Source of the DNA: Nitrososphaeraceae archaeon
GTDB taxonomy: Archaea > Thermoproteota > Nitrososphaeria > Nitrososphaerales > Nitrososphaeraceae
Assembly (NCBI GenBank): GCA_025937665.1
Contig: JAICQW010000028.1
Location: 1-15,294, forward strand
Direction: 5' to 3'
Length of the DNA stretch: 15,294 bases
The translations under genes and the position numbers were made by a program. The notes beneath the pieces were generated by a model. That model had not been told where the DNA came from, did not search any database, and saw only the letters and a program-made list of their open reading frames with translations. Positions 6,852 to 13,698 of this stretch are shown here, in pieces. Each line of letters opens with the position of its first letter. Position 1 is the first letter of the stretch.

Positions 6852-7784
6852 TCATATGCTTATTTTTCCTGAACCCACTATTCGTATATCTCTACTATCT
6901 GGATTTAAGAGGATTGCAATATCACCAGTTTTAAATGAAAATATACTATCAGATAAAATCTTGAGTTTGTTGTTTCCTAATTTCTCTATCTTTGCAGCTC
7001 TGATTTGAGTCCCCATGGATAAAAGATAGGAGTGAACTTCTGAAAGGTCATTCTTATAAAAGGGAACCATGTCGAAATCAATAATCAATTCTTGGACGGC
7101 TGAAGTAAAATAGGTGTCGTTTGAAAGAATATCTCCTCTAGTTATCTCATCAAAAGAAACTCCTGTAAGAGCAAGACCTACTCTAGCTGGACTATGCGAT
7201 TCATCAACATTTTTGTCATGCATCTGTATACTCTTAACGGTAACTGTTTTCTTTTGGGGGAATAGTGTTAGCTCATCGTGTACTTTGATAACTCCCTGTT
7301 TAAGAATACCCAATACTACCACACCGACTCCTTTTACATTAAATATGTTATCTATATTGATGATTGCTGGTCCATCTCTTTTTACCGGAGACAAAGAATT
7401 GATACTCTGTTTAAGACTTTCAATATCTTTTTCAACCTTAAATGATGACGCCACGGTATTTTTTAATAGACTGTCAAGAGCTTCGCTGTCAACTCCATAA
7501 GAATGAAGGAGGAATCCTTTATTCAATTGCAGTAAATCTAAGGCTACTATTTGCTCCCCCAGATACTTATCTAGCTTGTCTACGTTCACTATAAAATACT
7601 CTCCAAGATTTAGTGCAGTAATCAATGGTTGGATTTTGTCAGGAAAGCCTGAAGGTATTACGTAGGTCATGATTCTATCATCTTTTTTACTATCATATGT
7701 TGTAATGTCACTTGACTGCCCTTTCTTTCCTAATTCCTTTACAAATTCGGTTTGACCGAGGCAAACAAAATTAATACTTTCCAC
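6852..7784 (-). CDS. EF-Tu/SelB-like protein with a degenerate GTPase domain
   Basis: The 310-residue protein keeps translation-factor beta-barrels but not a working G domain. Residues about 134-222 match domain 2 of EF-Tu/SelB-type factors, including NVKGVGVVVLGIL, VKSIQMHD and RVGLALTGVSFDEITRGDIL. Residues about 228-310 look like domain 3. In the N-terminal 130 residues the G1 P-loop is replaced by VCLGQTEFVKELG, the DxPG motif by IPSG (43-46) and NKxD by VDKLD (68-72), though the strand-helix order of a G domain seems to remain. I therefore predict it does not bind or hydrolyse GTP normally. Such pseudo-GTPase SelB/EF1A paralogues exist in archaea; their function is not established, and an RNA- or ribosome-related role is inference. 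The start is a GTG at 7784, with a minus-strand AT-box at 7806-7820 about 28 bp upstream. Confidence 0.78.
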   Translation of the reverse strand: MESINFVCLGQTEFVKELGKKGQSSDITTYDSKKDDRIMTYVIPSGFPDKIQPLITALNLGEYFIVNVDKLDKYLGEQIVALDLLQLNKGFLLHSYGVDSEALDSLLKNTVASSFKVEKDIESLKQSINSLSPVKRDGPAIINIDNIFNVKGVGVVVLGILKQGVIKVHDELTLFPQKKTVTVKSIQMHDKNVDESHSPARVGLALTGVSFDEITRGDILSNDTYFTSAVQELIIDFDMVPFYKNDLSEVHSYLLSMGTQIRAAKIEKLGNNKLKILSDSIFSFKTGDIAILLNPDSRDIRIVGSGKISI

Positions 7785-7805
7785 GAAGTGATTTTAGAAG
7801 ACCAA

Positions 7806-7820
7806 CTTTAAAATTTATTC
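7806..7820 (-). promoter_or_regulatory. TATA-like box of the EF-Tu/SelB-like gene
   Basis: On the minus strand the sequence reads gaataaattttaaag and is centred about 28 bp before the GTG at 7784, supporting that non-ATG start. Confidence 0.45.
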
Positions 7821-7915
7821 CATTTCGAATTTATGGTAGAATTAGGAAAAGTCGAATATTCATTATTACATTCTAATTGAGATGCCACTCTATGATTAGT
7901 CCCATCCGCGTCTGT

Positions 7916-8047
7916 TTAAACAGTTGTTAATTTCTCGTATTCTTGGAGAAGCTCAGCTGGATCATGCTGACAATTATCTTCTCTGATGTGTTTATCTATC
8001 AAGTCGAGTAGCTTGACAACTTTATCAATACTTTTTCTGTTGTTCAC
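7916..8047 (-). CDS. Small hypothetical protein, 43 residues
   Basis: A GTG-started minus-strand frame encodes MNNRKSIDKVVKLLDLIDKH, then an acidic helix-rich tail with AELLQEYEKL and a single Cys. The protein is highly charged, with heptad-like Leu/Ile/Val spacing, and is probably mostly alpha-helical, perhaps a small helical hairpin. A TAG lies three codons upstream, so GTG is the only sensible start. Base composition and codon use resemble the neighbouring genes, and the residue pattern looks selected rather than random. I do not recognise a family. It lies between the EF-Tu-like gene and the divergent hypothetical gene at 8134, whose upstream region it shares. Confidence 0.5.
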   Translation of the reverse strand: MNNRKSIDKVVKLLDLIDKHIREDNCQHDPAELLQEYEKLTTV

Positions 8048-8133
8048 TGTGAGCTAAGCTAAGGCCAACATACTTGATAAGAGCTTGAGATATTTCGAAA
8101 AATTTCAAATATTATGGTATAACAATATCAGTT

Positions 8134-8577
8134 ATGGCTTTAGGACAAAAACTCTTTGAAGAGGTTGGTAAAATATCAGGTTTCAAAGTGGCAAAGGTTC
8201 ATCCACTGGAAGGAGTAACAACAGAGATCAGTTTCACCTCGGACATAAAAGGCGTTAGAAGATATCCAAGTGGCAAAAATCTTGCTTCAGGCACTATAAC
8301 AAAATATCCTCATGGCATAATTGATGGCTCCTGGCATGGTACACTGACAACCGAACTCGGTGAACAATTTATGTGGTGGTCGCATGAAAAAGGCAAAGTA
8401 CTGGAAGGTGGTAAAATTAAGGGTCTCAATGTTACAACAGGCTTTACTAATTCACAAAAATTATCTTGGATGAACAACCTAATTATGATAATAGAGCTAT
8501 CTGGTTCTATTTTCTCTGACGAATTCAGTGCAATTGGATATGAGTGGGTTGTAGGTCCGATAATCAAGAAATCATAA
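8134..8577 (+). CDS. Hypothetical protein, probably a small beta-rich domain
   Basis: This 147-residue soluble protein begins MALGQKLFEEVGKISGFKVA and alternates short hydrophobic and polar stretches rich in Gly, Thr and Trp (for example GTITKYPHGIIDGSWHGTLT, LGEQFMWWSHEKGKV), as in a beta-barrel or lipocalin-like sheet. There are no Cys residues, no signal peptide and no membrane segment. My impression is that it belongs to a conserved Nitrososphaeria family of unknown function, but I cannot verify this here. The ATG at 8134 follows an AT-rich stretch (caaatattatgg, 8106-8117) by about 24 bp, so the mRNA is probably leaderless. It is convergent with the DUF4443-type gene. Confidence 0.7.
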   Translation: MALGQKLFEEVGKISGFKVAKVHPLEGVTTEISFTSDIKGVRRYPSGKNLASGTITKYPHGIIDGSWHGTLTTELGEQFMWWSHEKGKVLEGGKIKGLNVTTGFTNSQKLSWMNNLIMIIELSGSIFSDEFSAIGYEWVVGPIIKKS

Positions 8578-8749
8578 AACAAATTTATATCATAATTCAT
8601 GGTTCCAATATCTAACTTTCATTATAGGTTATTGATTTTAGTAACACAAGATTCAAGTTGGATGTAAATGATAACGCCGATAAGCCAATCTTTGTATCTT
8701 GAAAATAACTAACTAATAATTCAATAGCAAAGGCCATCGAATATCCGAA

Positions 8750-9391
8750 CTAGTGCTTTTCATGACTCAGGACAGTTATCAATGCAGCATTCTTTGCAGC
8801 AAACTCTGCTCTTTTTCTTGACGAATCGTCTGTTCCTATTACTATTACGTCTTCTTCATGAGGCTGTAGATTCTGAATCAATTGCTTTGCTAGTTCTTCG
8901 TCGCCTTTTAACGCATCGTAATTAGTTTTCGGAATAAGAAATTTGTTATCCTTGAATAAAAGTGTTGTTGCTCCTGATGCTCCTACCTTTACTGCAGCGT
9001 CTCTTTGTTCTATTCCAGATTTGACTGCAAAACTCATATCTTTAATGAGTATTGCATAGTTGTGTTTTCCCAAGGTTATTTTACATTTTGAAAGGCGCGT
9101 TTCAGAAGGAAGTGAAGATAGAAGGTCTGACAATAATGAACCTCCCTTTTTGGTCATCTTCGTTCCTGCATTGGAGGATTCTACCATACCATGCATCTTA
9201 AGATGTCTGATTAGGGTCCTTACCGTTCCCTCTCCAAGTTCCAGTTCTTTACATAGATTTTCTCTGCTTACGTGTCCCTTGTCGTTGATAAGCTGTAATG
9301 TTTTGAACACATGTACCATATCGTAAGAAAGAACTCTGCTAGGTGCATATCTCGTTGCAACTTTTTGAAGTGTCCTGACATACGTATGCAT
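8750..9391 (-). CDS. DUF4443-type winged-helix regulator, divergent from cbtBA
   Basis: The 213-residue protein has an N-terminal winged helix-turn-helix, about residues 26-84 (KGHVSRENLCKELELGEGTV is followed by the recognition-helix region RTLIRHLKMHGMVES and a wing ending TKKGG). The C-terminal 130 residues form a domain I recognise as DUF4443, with ILIKDMSFAVKSGIEQRDAA and EEDVIVIGTDDSSRKRAEFA as the most regular parts. That domain looks like a ligand-sensing or dimerisation module. The gene is transcribed away from cbtB-cbtA, and the 120 bp between the two starts carries three dyad elements, so an autoregulated controller of cobalt uptake is a good hypothesis. There is no metal-binding Cys/His cluster that would make direct Co sensing obvious. 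Confidence 0.8.
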   Translation of the reverse strand: MHTYVRTLQKVATRYAPSRVLSYDMVHVFKTLQLINDKGHVSRENLCKELELGEGTVRTLIRHLKMHGMVESSNAGTKMTKKGGSLLSDLLSSLPSETRLSKCKITLGKHNYAILIKDMSFAVKSGIEQRDAAVKVGASGATTLLFKDNKFLIPKTNYDALKGDEELAKQLIQNLQPHEEDVIVIGTDDSSRKRAEFAAKNAALITVLSHEKH

Positions 9392-9394
9392 TAG

Positions 9395-9408
9395 GGATGT
9401 AAATATCC
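9395..9408. promoter_or_regulatory. Dyad GGAT-N6-ATCC next to the regulator start
   Basis: The sequence ggatgtaaatatcc is a dyad 4 bp upstream of the regulator's ATG (minus strand), so it lies near that gene's transcription start. A close relative, GGAT-N5-ATCC, occurs at 9464-9476 on the cbtB side. Paired sites of this kind suit an autorepressor. Confidence 0.35.
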
Positions 9409-9431
9409 TGTTAGTTTTTCAAGTATATATT

Positions 9432-9460
9432 TGATTTTAGATTCTTAATAATCAAAATCA
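9432..9460. promoter_or_regulatory. Central inverted repeat in the divergent regulator/cbtB promoter
   Basis: The left arm tgattttagatt (9432-9443) and right arm aatcaaaatca (9450-9460) are inverted repeats with one extra A in the left arm and a 6-bp centre. It lies between the minus-strand TATA-like box (about 9424-9434) and the cbtB box (9479-9490). It is a candidate operator. Confidence 0.45.
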
Positions 9461-9463
9461 GTT

Positions 9464-9476
9464 GGATAAACTATCC
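9464..9476. promoter_or_regulatory. Dyad GGAT-N5-ATCC just upstream of the cbtB TATA box
   Basis: The sequence ggataaactatcc abuts the cbtB TATA-like box. It matches the dyad near the regulator start (9395-9408) in its GGAT/ATCC arms. Confidence 0.35.
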
Positions 9477-9478
9477 TA

Positions 9479-9490
9479 TAATTTATATAC
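9479..9490 (+). promoter_or_regulatory. TATA-like box of cbtB
   Basis: The sequence taatttatatac is centred about 28 bp before the ATG at 9513. This fixes that ATG, not the upstream in-frame TTG at 9462, as the likely start. Confidence 0.5.
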
Positions 9491-9512
9491 TCCAAAACCT
9501 ACTCATACGGAG

Positions 9513-9731
9513 ATGTCGATTACTACCAAGCAGAGTACAGTAAAAGCGTTTGACAGTTTACCTGTAGCTATTGGATTTCTGATTGCAGTTTTAGTATTTA
9601 CAATGTTCCTAGTAGGCTATGACCAAGGGCAATTATTCAGCGTGGTCGAAGGACAAAGTGCGTATGATACTATGTGGATTCATGAATTAACTCATGACAT
9701 GAGGCACGCTGCAGGTTTTCCGTGTCATTAG
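9513..9731 (+). CDS. cbtB: CbtB, small subunit of a predicted cobalt transporter
   Basis: This 72-residue protein has the standard CbtB plan: a short N-terminus, one membrane helix (about 16-36, LPVAIGFLIAVLVFTMFLVG) and a histidine-rich C-terminus. The tail WIHELTHDMRHAAGFPCH contains H57, H61, D62, H65, C71 and H72, a likely cobalt-binding site. In the family, CbtB accompanies the membrane protein CbtA, and the pair is predicted to import cobalt for cobalamin synthesis; this rests mainly on genome context. The frame is open back to a TTG at 9462, but the cbtB TATA box lies inside that extension, so I start at ATG 9513. cbtA begins 23 bp after the stop, consistent with one operon. Confidence 0.88.
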   Translation: MSITTKQSTVKAFDSLPVAIGFLIAVLVFTMFLVGYDQGQLFSVVEGQSAYDTMWIHELTHDMRHAAGFPCH

Positions 9732-9754
9732 TTTACTTTCGGTGAAAGATTATT

Positions 9755-10480
9755 TTGAAAGCATTAACATTAGTTGGGATTACTCTATCCTCTGGTGTTA
9801 TTGCTGGAATAATTCTTGCGTTCCTCAATCTGGGAATCGTGGAACCAACTATTGATAAAGCAATAGCCTTGGAAGTTCAAAAACAAGTTTCCGCAGGAGA
9901 GAATGTGAATATGTCTGAATTGATTGATTATAGATATTGGCAGAAGGCGGGTGCTTTTGCTGGTGGTGCTATTTATGGAGCAGGACTAGCAGCATTATTT
10001 GGAGTGATTTTTGTATTTGCTAGGAACAAGTTGCCTGGTAAGAATAATAAACAAAAGGCAATGTTTCTTGCGGGAATAATGTGGTTTGTATTATTCCTTA
10101 TGGTGGCTCTAAAATATCCTGCCAATCCTCCAGCGGTTGGCGATCCAGACACAATTTACTATCGTGAGACTTTGTATATAGGCTATATTATGATATCAGG
10201 TTTAGCAGCATTAGGTATGTCCGTTATTTGGATAAAGACGAGAATAAACTCAAAGAAGATAATTATTCCATTGATGTACGCCGCAATTATGGTAACTGCA
10301 TACGTAATTATGCCTCCCAATCCAGACAAGATAGAAATATCAATGGACTTGATTCAAACTTTTAGGGTCTTGACTGCAATCACAATAGGCGTATTTTGGG
10401 GAATCTTGGGAATAATGTTTGGCTCACTCTGGGACAAGTTCTTGTCTAAGGAACAGACGTTAGCGGCAAAGCTATATTAG
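9755..10480 (+). CDS. cbtA: CbtA, membrane subunit of a predicted cobalt transporter
   Basis: The 241-residue polytopic membrane protein has about five or six helices, near residues 4-26, 66-90, 104-121, 142-163, 172-191 and 205-228. The loop KYPANPPAVGDPDTIYYRET after the third helix is the recognisable CbtA signature, and a second Pro-rich turn, MPPNPDKI, lies between later helices. Length and topology fit the family. With CbtB it is predicted to carry cobalt across the membrane. The start is a TTG at 9755 giving MKALTLVGITL; a GGTGA stretch 9-13 bases upstream could serve as a ribosome binding site, as expected for an internal operon gene without its own promoter. A T-rich tract follows the stop. 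Confidence 0.85.
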   Translation: MKALTLVGITLSSGVIAGIILAFLNLGIVEPTIDKAIALEVQKQVSAGENVNMSELIDYRYWQKAGAFAGGAIYGAGLAALFGVIFVFARNKLPGKNNKQKAMFLAGIMWFVLFLMVALKYPANPPAVGDPDTIYYRETLYIGYIMISGLAALGMSVIWIKTRINSKKIIIPLMYAAIMVTAYVIMPPNPDKIEISMDLIQTFRVLTAITIGVFWGILGIMFGSLWDKFLSKEQTLAAKLY

Positions 10481-10501
10481 AAGAATTTACGAATTTCCAA
10501 A

Positions 10502-10515
10502 TTTTATTTTCTTTA
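10502..10515 (+). terminator. T-rich terminator after cbtBA
   Basis: The sequence ttttattttcttta lies about 20 bp after the cbtA stop and is a plausible archaeal termination tract. Confidence 0.35.
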
Positions 10516-10562
10516 TCTCGATGCCTAAAACCTACGAGAGGTGTGTTGCTGGAGTTTCTAAA

Positions 10563-10595
10563 AAAGTTAGCACTAGATTACAAAGTTAGCATTAG
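10563..10595 (+). promoter_or_regulatory. Paired direct repeat upstream of the first membrane-protein gene
   Basis: Two 14-bp copies, aaagttagcactag (10563-10576) and aaagttagcattag (10582-10595), differ at one base and are 19 bp apart start to start, near two helical turns. The second copy touches the TATA-like box at 10595-10604. This is the arrangement of a tandem binding site for an activator or repressor. Confidence 0.45.
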
Positions 10596-10604
10596 TTTAA
10601 ATAC
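10595..10604 (+). promoter_or_regulatory. TATA-like box of the first membrane-protein gene
   Basis: The sequence gtttaaatac is centred about 26 bp before the ATG at 10626 but lies only just ahead of the alternative ATG at 10605. It therefore favours the downstream start. Confidence 0.5.
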
Positions 10605-10625
10605 ATGAGCGACGTGCATTTGGTT

Positions 10626-11192
10626 ATGGAACTACAAACATCAAAAATGTTGATTGTATATTGCACATTTGCGGGACTGATATCAGCGATGATAATTTCG
10701 GGATTGCTAGTAGTGATAGACTTTGCATCAGGTACACCAAGTGGAACTTTTTTTGCAGTAATAGGATTATCATTAGGTTTTGACGATCCCGCCTCCGCTC
10801 AATACGTTGGGATGGGACTACACACACTGACTGGTACTGTTGCTGGCAACATATTTGGACAAGTAGCACTATTCTGGAAGAAACTAATTCCATACAATAT
10901 GAAAACTGGAGTATATCTTGGTTTAGTGCTCGGAATATCTTTGTGGGTAATATTGTTCGTCCCATTAGCAACATTTGGAATTCAACCTAAATTAGATACG
11001 TTAATGATCACAGAGACCAGGCCCTACGCTAGCTCTATAGCAAATCACTTTGCCGGACTGTACTATTTCGTATTAGGGGCATCGTTACTATTCCATTTAG
11101 TCTATGGCGCCGTCTTTGGACTATTAGCAGGAAGAATGACAGGAGTAAAGCTCTCGACACGAAAGCTCATGGACGTCGCAACGGTAGAATAA
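10626..11192 (+). CDS. Polytopic membrane protein, paralogue of the one at 13699
   Basis: From ATG 10626 the protein has 188 residues and begins MELQTSKMLIVYCTFAGL; an upstream ATG at 10605 would add seven, but the TATA-like box favours the shorter form. I see about four or five membrane segments: near 9-32, 60-83 (GLHTLTGTVAGNIFGQVALF), 95-119 (GLVLGISLWVILFVPLATFG) and 141-171 (HFAGLYYFVLGASLLFHLVYG). The motifs LH-x3-G-x2-AG, LxxGxxLWxIxxVP and HLVYGAVFG also occur in the same order in the protein at 13699-14175. Membrane histidines are conserved between the two. The pattern resembles DUF6789-like integral membrane proteins of unknown function, an assignment I hold loosely. The position downstream of cbtBA hints at metal or corrinoid metabolism, but this is inference. 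Confidence 0.72.
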   Translation: MELQTSKMLIVYCTFAGLISAMIISGLLVVIDFASGTPSGTFFAVIGLSLGFDDPASAQYVGMGLHTLTGTVAGNIFGQVALFWKKLIPYNMKTGVYLGLVLGISLWVILFVPLATFGIQPKLDTLMITETRPYASSIANHFAGLYYFVLGASLLFHLVYGAVFGLLAGRMTGVKLSTRKLMDVATVE

Positions 11193-11214
11193 TAGGAAAT
11201 TTGCTAATTGTCTC

Positions 11215-11226
11215 CTTTTATTTGAA
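11215..11226 (+). promoter_or_regulatory. TATA-like box of the SDR-membrane fusion gene
   Basis: The sequence cttttatttgaa is centred about 28 bp before the ATG at 11248, so this gene probably has its own promoter despite lying only 55 bp after the preceding gene. Confidence 0.4.
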
Positions 11227-11247
11227 GTAAAGAGTAAAACGACTTTG

Positions 11248-12696
11248 ATGAAACTGCTAATAAATGAGATGGATGTGAATAAACTACAAACTAACAGTCA
11301 AAAGATTGATACTAATAATAGTATCGATTCAAGCAAGCAAAAGAAAATTAGGATTCTAGTCTCTGGAGCAAGTGGATTCATTGGCCAGAGACTTGTTAGA
11401 AGGCTACTGGTTTCACCTAGCACAACGAACTGGAACATAAGATGTATGACAAGAAAACCCCATTTATTTTCCAGATATTTTCAGAATGGCAGAGACAATT
11501 TGGAATTGGTACAAGCTGATGCTCAAAACTATAACGAATTAGTAAAGGCATTATCTGGTGTTGATGTTGCTTTTTATCTTATACACTCGATGGAAGGGTC
11601 TTCAAAGGAATGGAAAAAATTTGCCGAGCGCGACAGAGTTGCTGCAGAAAATTTTGCTAGGGCAGTAAATGAAACAGGCGTATTGAGAGTTATTTATCTT
11701 GGGGGCTTGACAAATGCACCGCAAAAAGAATTATCTAAACACATGCGAAGTAGAATGGAGGTTGGTGAAATTCTAAAAAAGTCAAACGCTGCAGTTACGA
11801 TATTTAGAGCAGCTGTCATTTTGGGACAAGGAGGAGGATCTTTTCAAATGTTGCAATACCTTGTAGAAAGATTACCATTGATGGTATGTCCAAAATGGGT
11901 TCTGACCAAATGCCAACCCATTGCGGTTGATGACGTAGTAGAATATTTGGTACGATCTATAGAAAAGAATGAAACAATTTCCAAAACATTCGATATCGGC
12001 GGAGCGGAGATACTTACTTACTTGGATATGATGCAACGTTATGGCAATATCCTCAAAAAATCCATCAAAATTATCATCATTCCATTCTTGACACCAAGAC
12101 TTTCATCTTACTGGATTGACCTCATAACACCTGTCAAAGCATCGCTTGCACGTCCCCTCATCGACAGTCTCAAACATGAGGCAATAGTAAAAGACAATTC
12201 CATCACAGATATTATTCCACTTCGTTTAAAGAACTTTGAAAGCTCGATACAAACAGCAAGGAACGAGCAGATTGAAAATGATAGAACAATCAAAAAAGAA
12301 CGAACATCTTCAAGTTTGAATAAGCGAATATTGTTAGCCTCTACTATTGCACTGTCAATTATAGGACTTACATACTACCTGATGGATGCAAGAATAGAAA
12401 TCTTTCAGCCCATATGGCTGGTTTTGGCGGGCCTTTGGTATTTTAGTATAGCATTTTCAATATACTTCATACATAAGGGTGCTAGACTAGGGTCGATAAT
12501 AGCTGGAATTATTGGGTGGATTACATTGACGTTTTGGCTCCTTGATAATTTCTACCTAATTTTTGGAACGTCTGTTCTTGCATCGCCTCCAGGATATCTT
12601 ATGACAATTCGAAATTGCATAGGTGCGACAATCGCGGTGTTCGTTATTGCCTCTTCCCACAATCTTTTTCACAAGATACGAATTCACTGTATTTAA
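11248..12696 (+). CDS. Atypical SDR (YbjT/NmrA-like) NAD(P)-binding protein with a C-terminal membrane domain
   Basis: The 482-residue protein has an N-terminal Rossmann domain (about 32-330) of the atypical/extended short-chain dehydrogenase group. The cofactor motif is SGASGFIGQRL (39-49), followed by VQADAQN, a conserved acidic site after the third strand, and VAFYLIHSME and VIYLGGLT at the fourth and fifth strands. TIFRAAVILGQGG and the VDDVVEYLVRSIE segment are typical of YbjT/NmrA-like proteins. The classical YxxxK dyad is not obvious, so it may sense NAD(P) or act on an unusual substrate. After a charged linker, residues about 358-475 form four predicted membrane helices, anchoring the enzyme. 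The first 31 residues are polar and lineage-specific; an in-frame ATG at 11269 is an alternative start and a TTG at 11245 directly precedes the chosen one. Substrate unknown. Confidence 0.8.
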   Translation: MKLLINEMDVNKLQTNSQKIDTNNSIDSSKQKKIRILVSGASGFIGQRLVRRLLVSPSTTNWNIRCMTRKPHLFSRYFQNGRDNLELVQADAQNYNELVKALSGVDVAFYLIHSMEGSSKEWKKFAERDRVAAENFARAVNETGVLRVIYLGGLTNAPQKELSKHMRSRMEVGEILKKSNAAVTIFRAAVILGQGGGSFQMLQYLVERLPLMVCPKWVLTKCQPIAVDDVVEYLVRSIEKNETISKTFDIGGAEILTYLDMMQRYGNILKKSIKIIIIPFLTPRLSSYWIDLITPVKASLARPLIDSLKHEAIVKDNSITDIIPLRLKNFESSIQTARNEQIENDRTIKKERTSSSLNKRILLASTIALSIIGLTYYLMDARIEIFQPIWLVLAGLWYFSIAFSIYFIHKGARLGSIIAGIIGWITLTFWLLDNFYLIFGTSVLASPPGYLMTIRNCIGATIAVFVIASSHNLFHKIRIHCI

Positions 12697-12799
12697 TTAG
12701 TGTTAAAAATGTTCAAGCAACAAACGGTTATTGTCCTACGAACAACCTTGCATAAAATGATTATTCATTTAGTTCCTTATTAGGAGATCATGTATTAAA

Positions 12800-13684
12800 T
12801 TGGTATTTATCAGAGATAAAAAGGTCAAAGGCCATTCATATGCTTATCTTGTAAGGAACGTATGGGATAACAGGAAGGGAACAGTAAGGCAAGAGATTGT
12901 TAAATATCTAGGTAGATCAAATAAAGTAGCAATTGAGGATATCCCAATAGAATTTCAAAAGGATCCAAACGTAATTTCGTTTATTGCATGTCATTCTTCT
13001 GATGCGGAAAAAATGGAACTTACCATGAAAGAGAAAATGCTGGAGCTCCTAATGAGAAATGACACCAAATTGCTGGTTGATATATTTGAAACATATTCAC
13101 AGTTTTTTGGGCTTGTCAAATTCTACGAAAGATTACTGGCGCCAGTGATGTATAAAGTGGGTGAGATGTGGGAAGCAGGTAGACTTAATGTCGCCACTGA
13201 GCATGTTTGTAGTAATGCAGCACATACTCTTGTAAAAATAATAAATGAAAGAGTCTCAAGGAATCCTGTAGGGAATAGAAAAACCCTCAAGATCTTAATA
13301 TGCACTCCAGAAGGGGAATATCATAGTTTAGGATGTATGGTAATCGAATCCTTTCTAAGAAGCAAAGGATATTCCGTCTCCAACATTGCACCTTCTGTTC
13401 CTTCTGACTCTGTCATAGCTTTCGCAAGCAAATATAATCCTGATTTGATTATGATCTCGATGACTCTTGCCGACAATATTGGTTCTGCAAATAAATTAAT
13501 AAATAAAATATTAGAGTCAAGGATAAGTGTCTCGCATATCCTAGTTGGTGGTATCGGAATAGAATCAATAAAAATAAAAGAGCAAAAAAATGGACTCAAA
13601 AAAGTATACTTTTTGAAAGGAACAAAGTTAAGTGGTATTCTTCCGAGTATCAAAGAAGTTACAAAAGCAAGGACAAAAATTTAG
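12800..13684 (+). CDS. B12-binding sensor-like protein with CarH-type signatures and an unusual N-terminal domain
   Basis: The 294-residue protein has three parts. Residues 1-60 form a basic domain with GHSYAYLV (11-18) and RQEIVKYLGR (30-39), resembling the N-terminal segment of some IS1634-type transposases and possibly nucleic-acid binding. Residues 75-155 form a four-helix cap with GEMWEAGRLNVATEH, that is W124-x9-E134-H135, the W-x9-EH signature reported for CarH-like photoreceptors. Residues 162-290 are a Rossmann B12-binding domain with E173-x-H175-x2-G178 (GEYHSLG), the S-x-L region ISMTL (219-223) and LVGGIG. H175 should be the lower cobalt ligand. The residue after W124 is Glu, where T. 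thermophilus CarH has the His that ligates cobalt after light exposure. No MerR-type HTH is present. A regulator or sensor using adenosylcobalamin is likely. The TTG start follows a GGAG stretch. The next gene begins 14 bp downstream. Confidence 0.82.
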   Translation: MVFIRDKKVKGHSYAYLVRNVWDNRKGTVRQEIVKYLGRSNKVAIEDIPIEFQKDPNVISFIACHSSDAEKMELTMKEKMLELLMRNDTKLLVDIFETYSQFFGLVKFYERLLAPVMYKVGEMWEAGRLNVATEHVCSNAAHTLVKIINERVSRNPVGNRKTLKILICTPEGEYHSLGCMVIESFLRSKGYSVSNIAPSVPSDSVIAFASKYNPDLIMISMTLADNIGSANKLINKILESRISVSHILVGGIGIESIKIKEQKNGLKKVYFLKGTKLSGILPSIKEVTKARTKI

Positions 13685-13698
13685 TAAGCAACAAGAAA

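Noticed and set aside
7114..7500. 128-codon plus-strand frame inside the EF-Tu-like gene
   Set aside because: It lies wholly antisense to a gene with clear translation-factor motifs, and its translation has no recognisable pattern.
9462..9512. N-terminal extension of CbtB from a TTG
   Set aside because: The extension contains the promoter's TATA-like box, and CbtB proteins normally start a few residues before the membrane helix, as from ATG 9513.
12800..12980. Transposase remnant at the start of the B12-binding gene
   Set aside because: The KGHSYAYLV...VKYLGR segment resembles the N-terminus of some transposases, but it is in frame with an intact B12-binding protein, without inverted repeats or a DDE domain; I treat it as a real domain.
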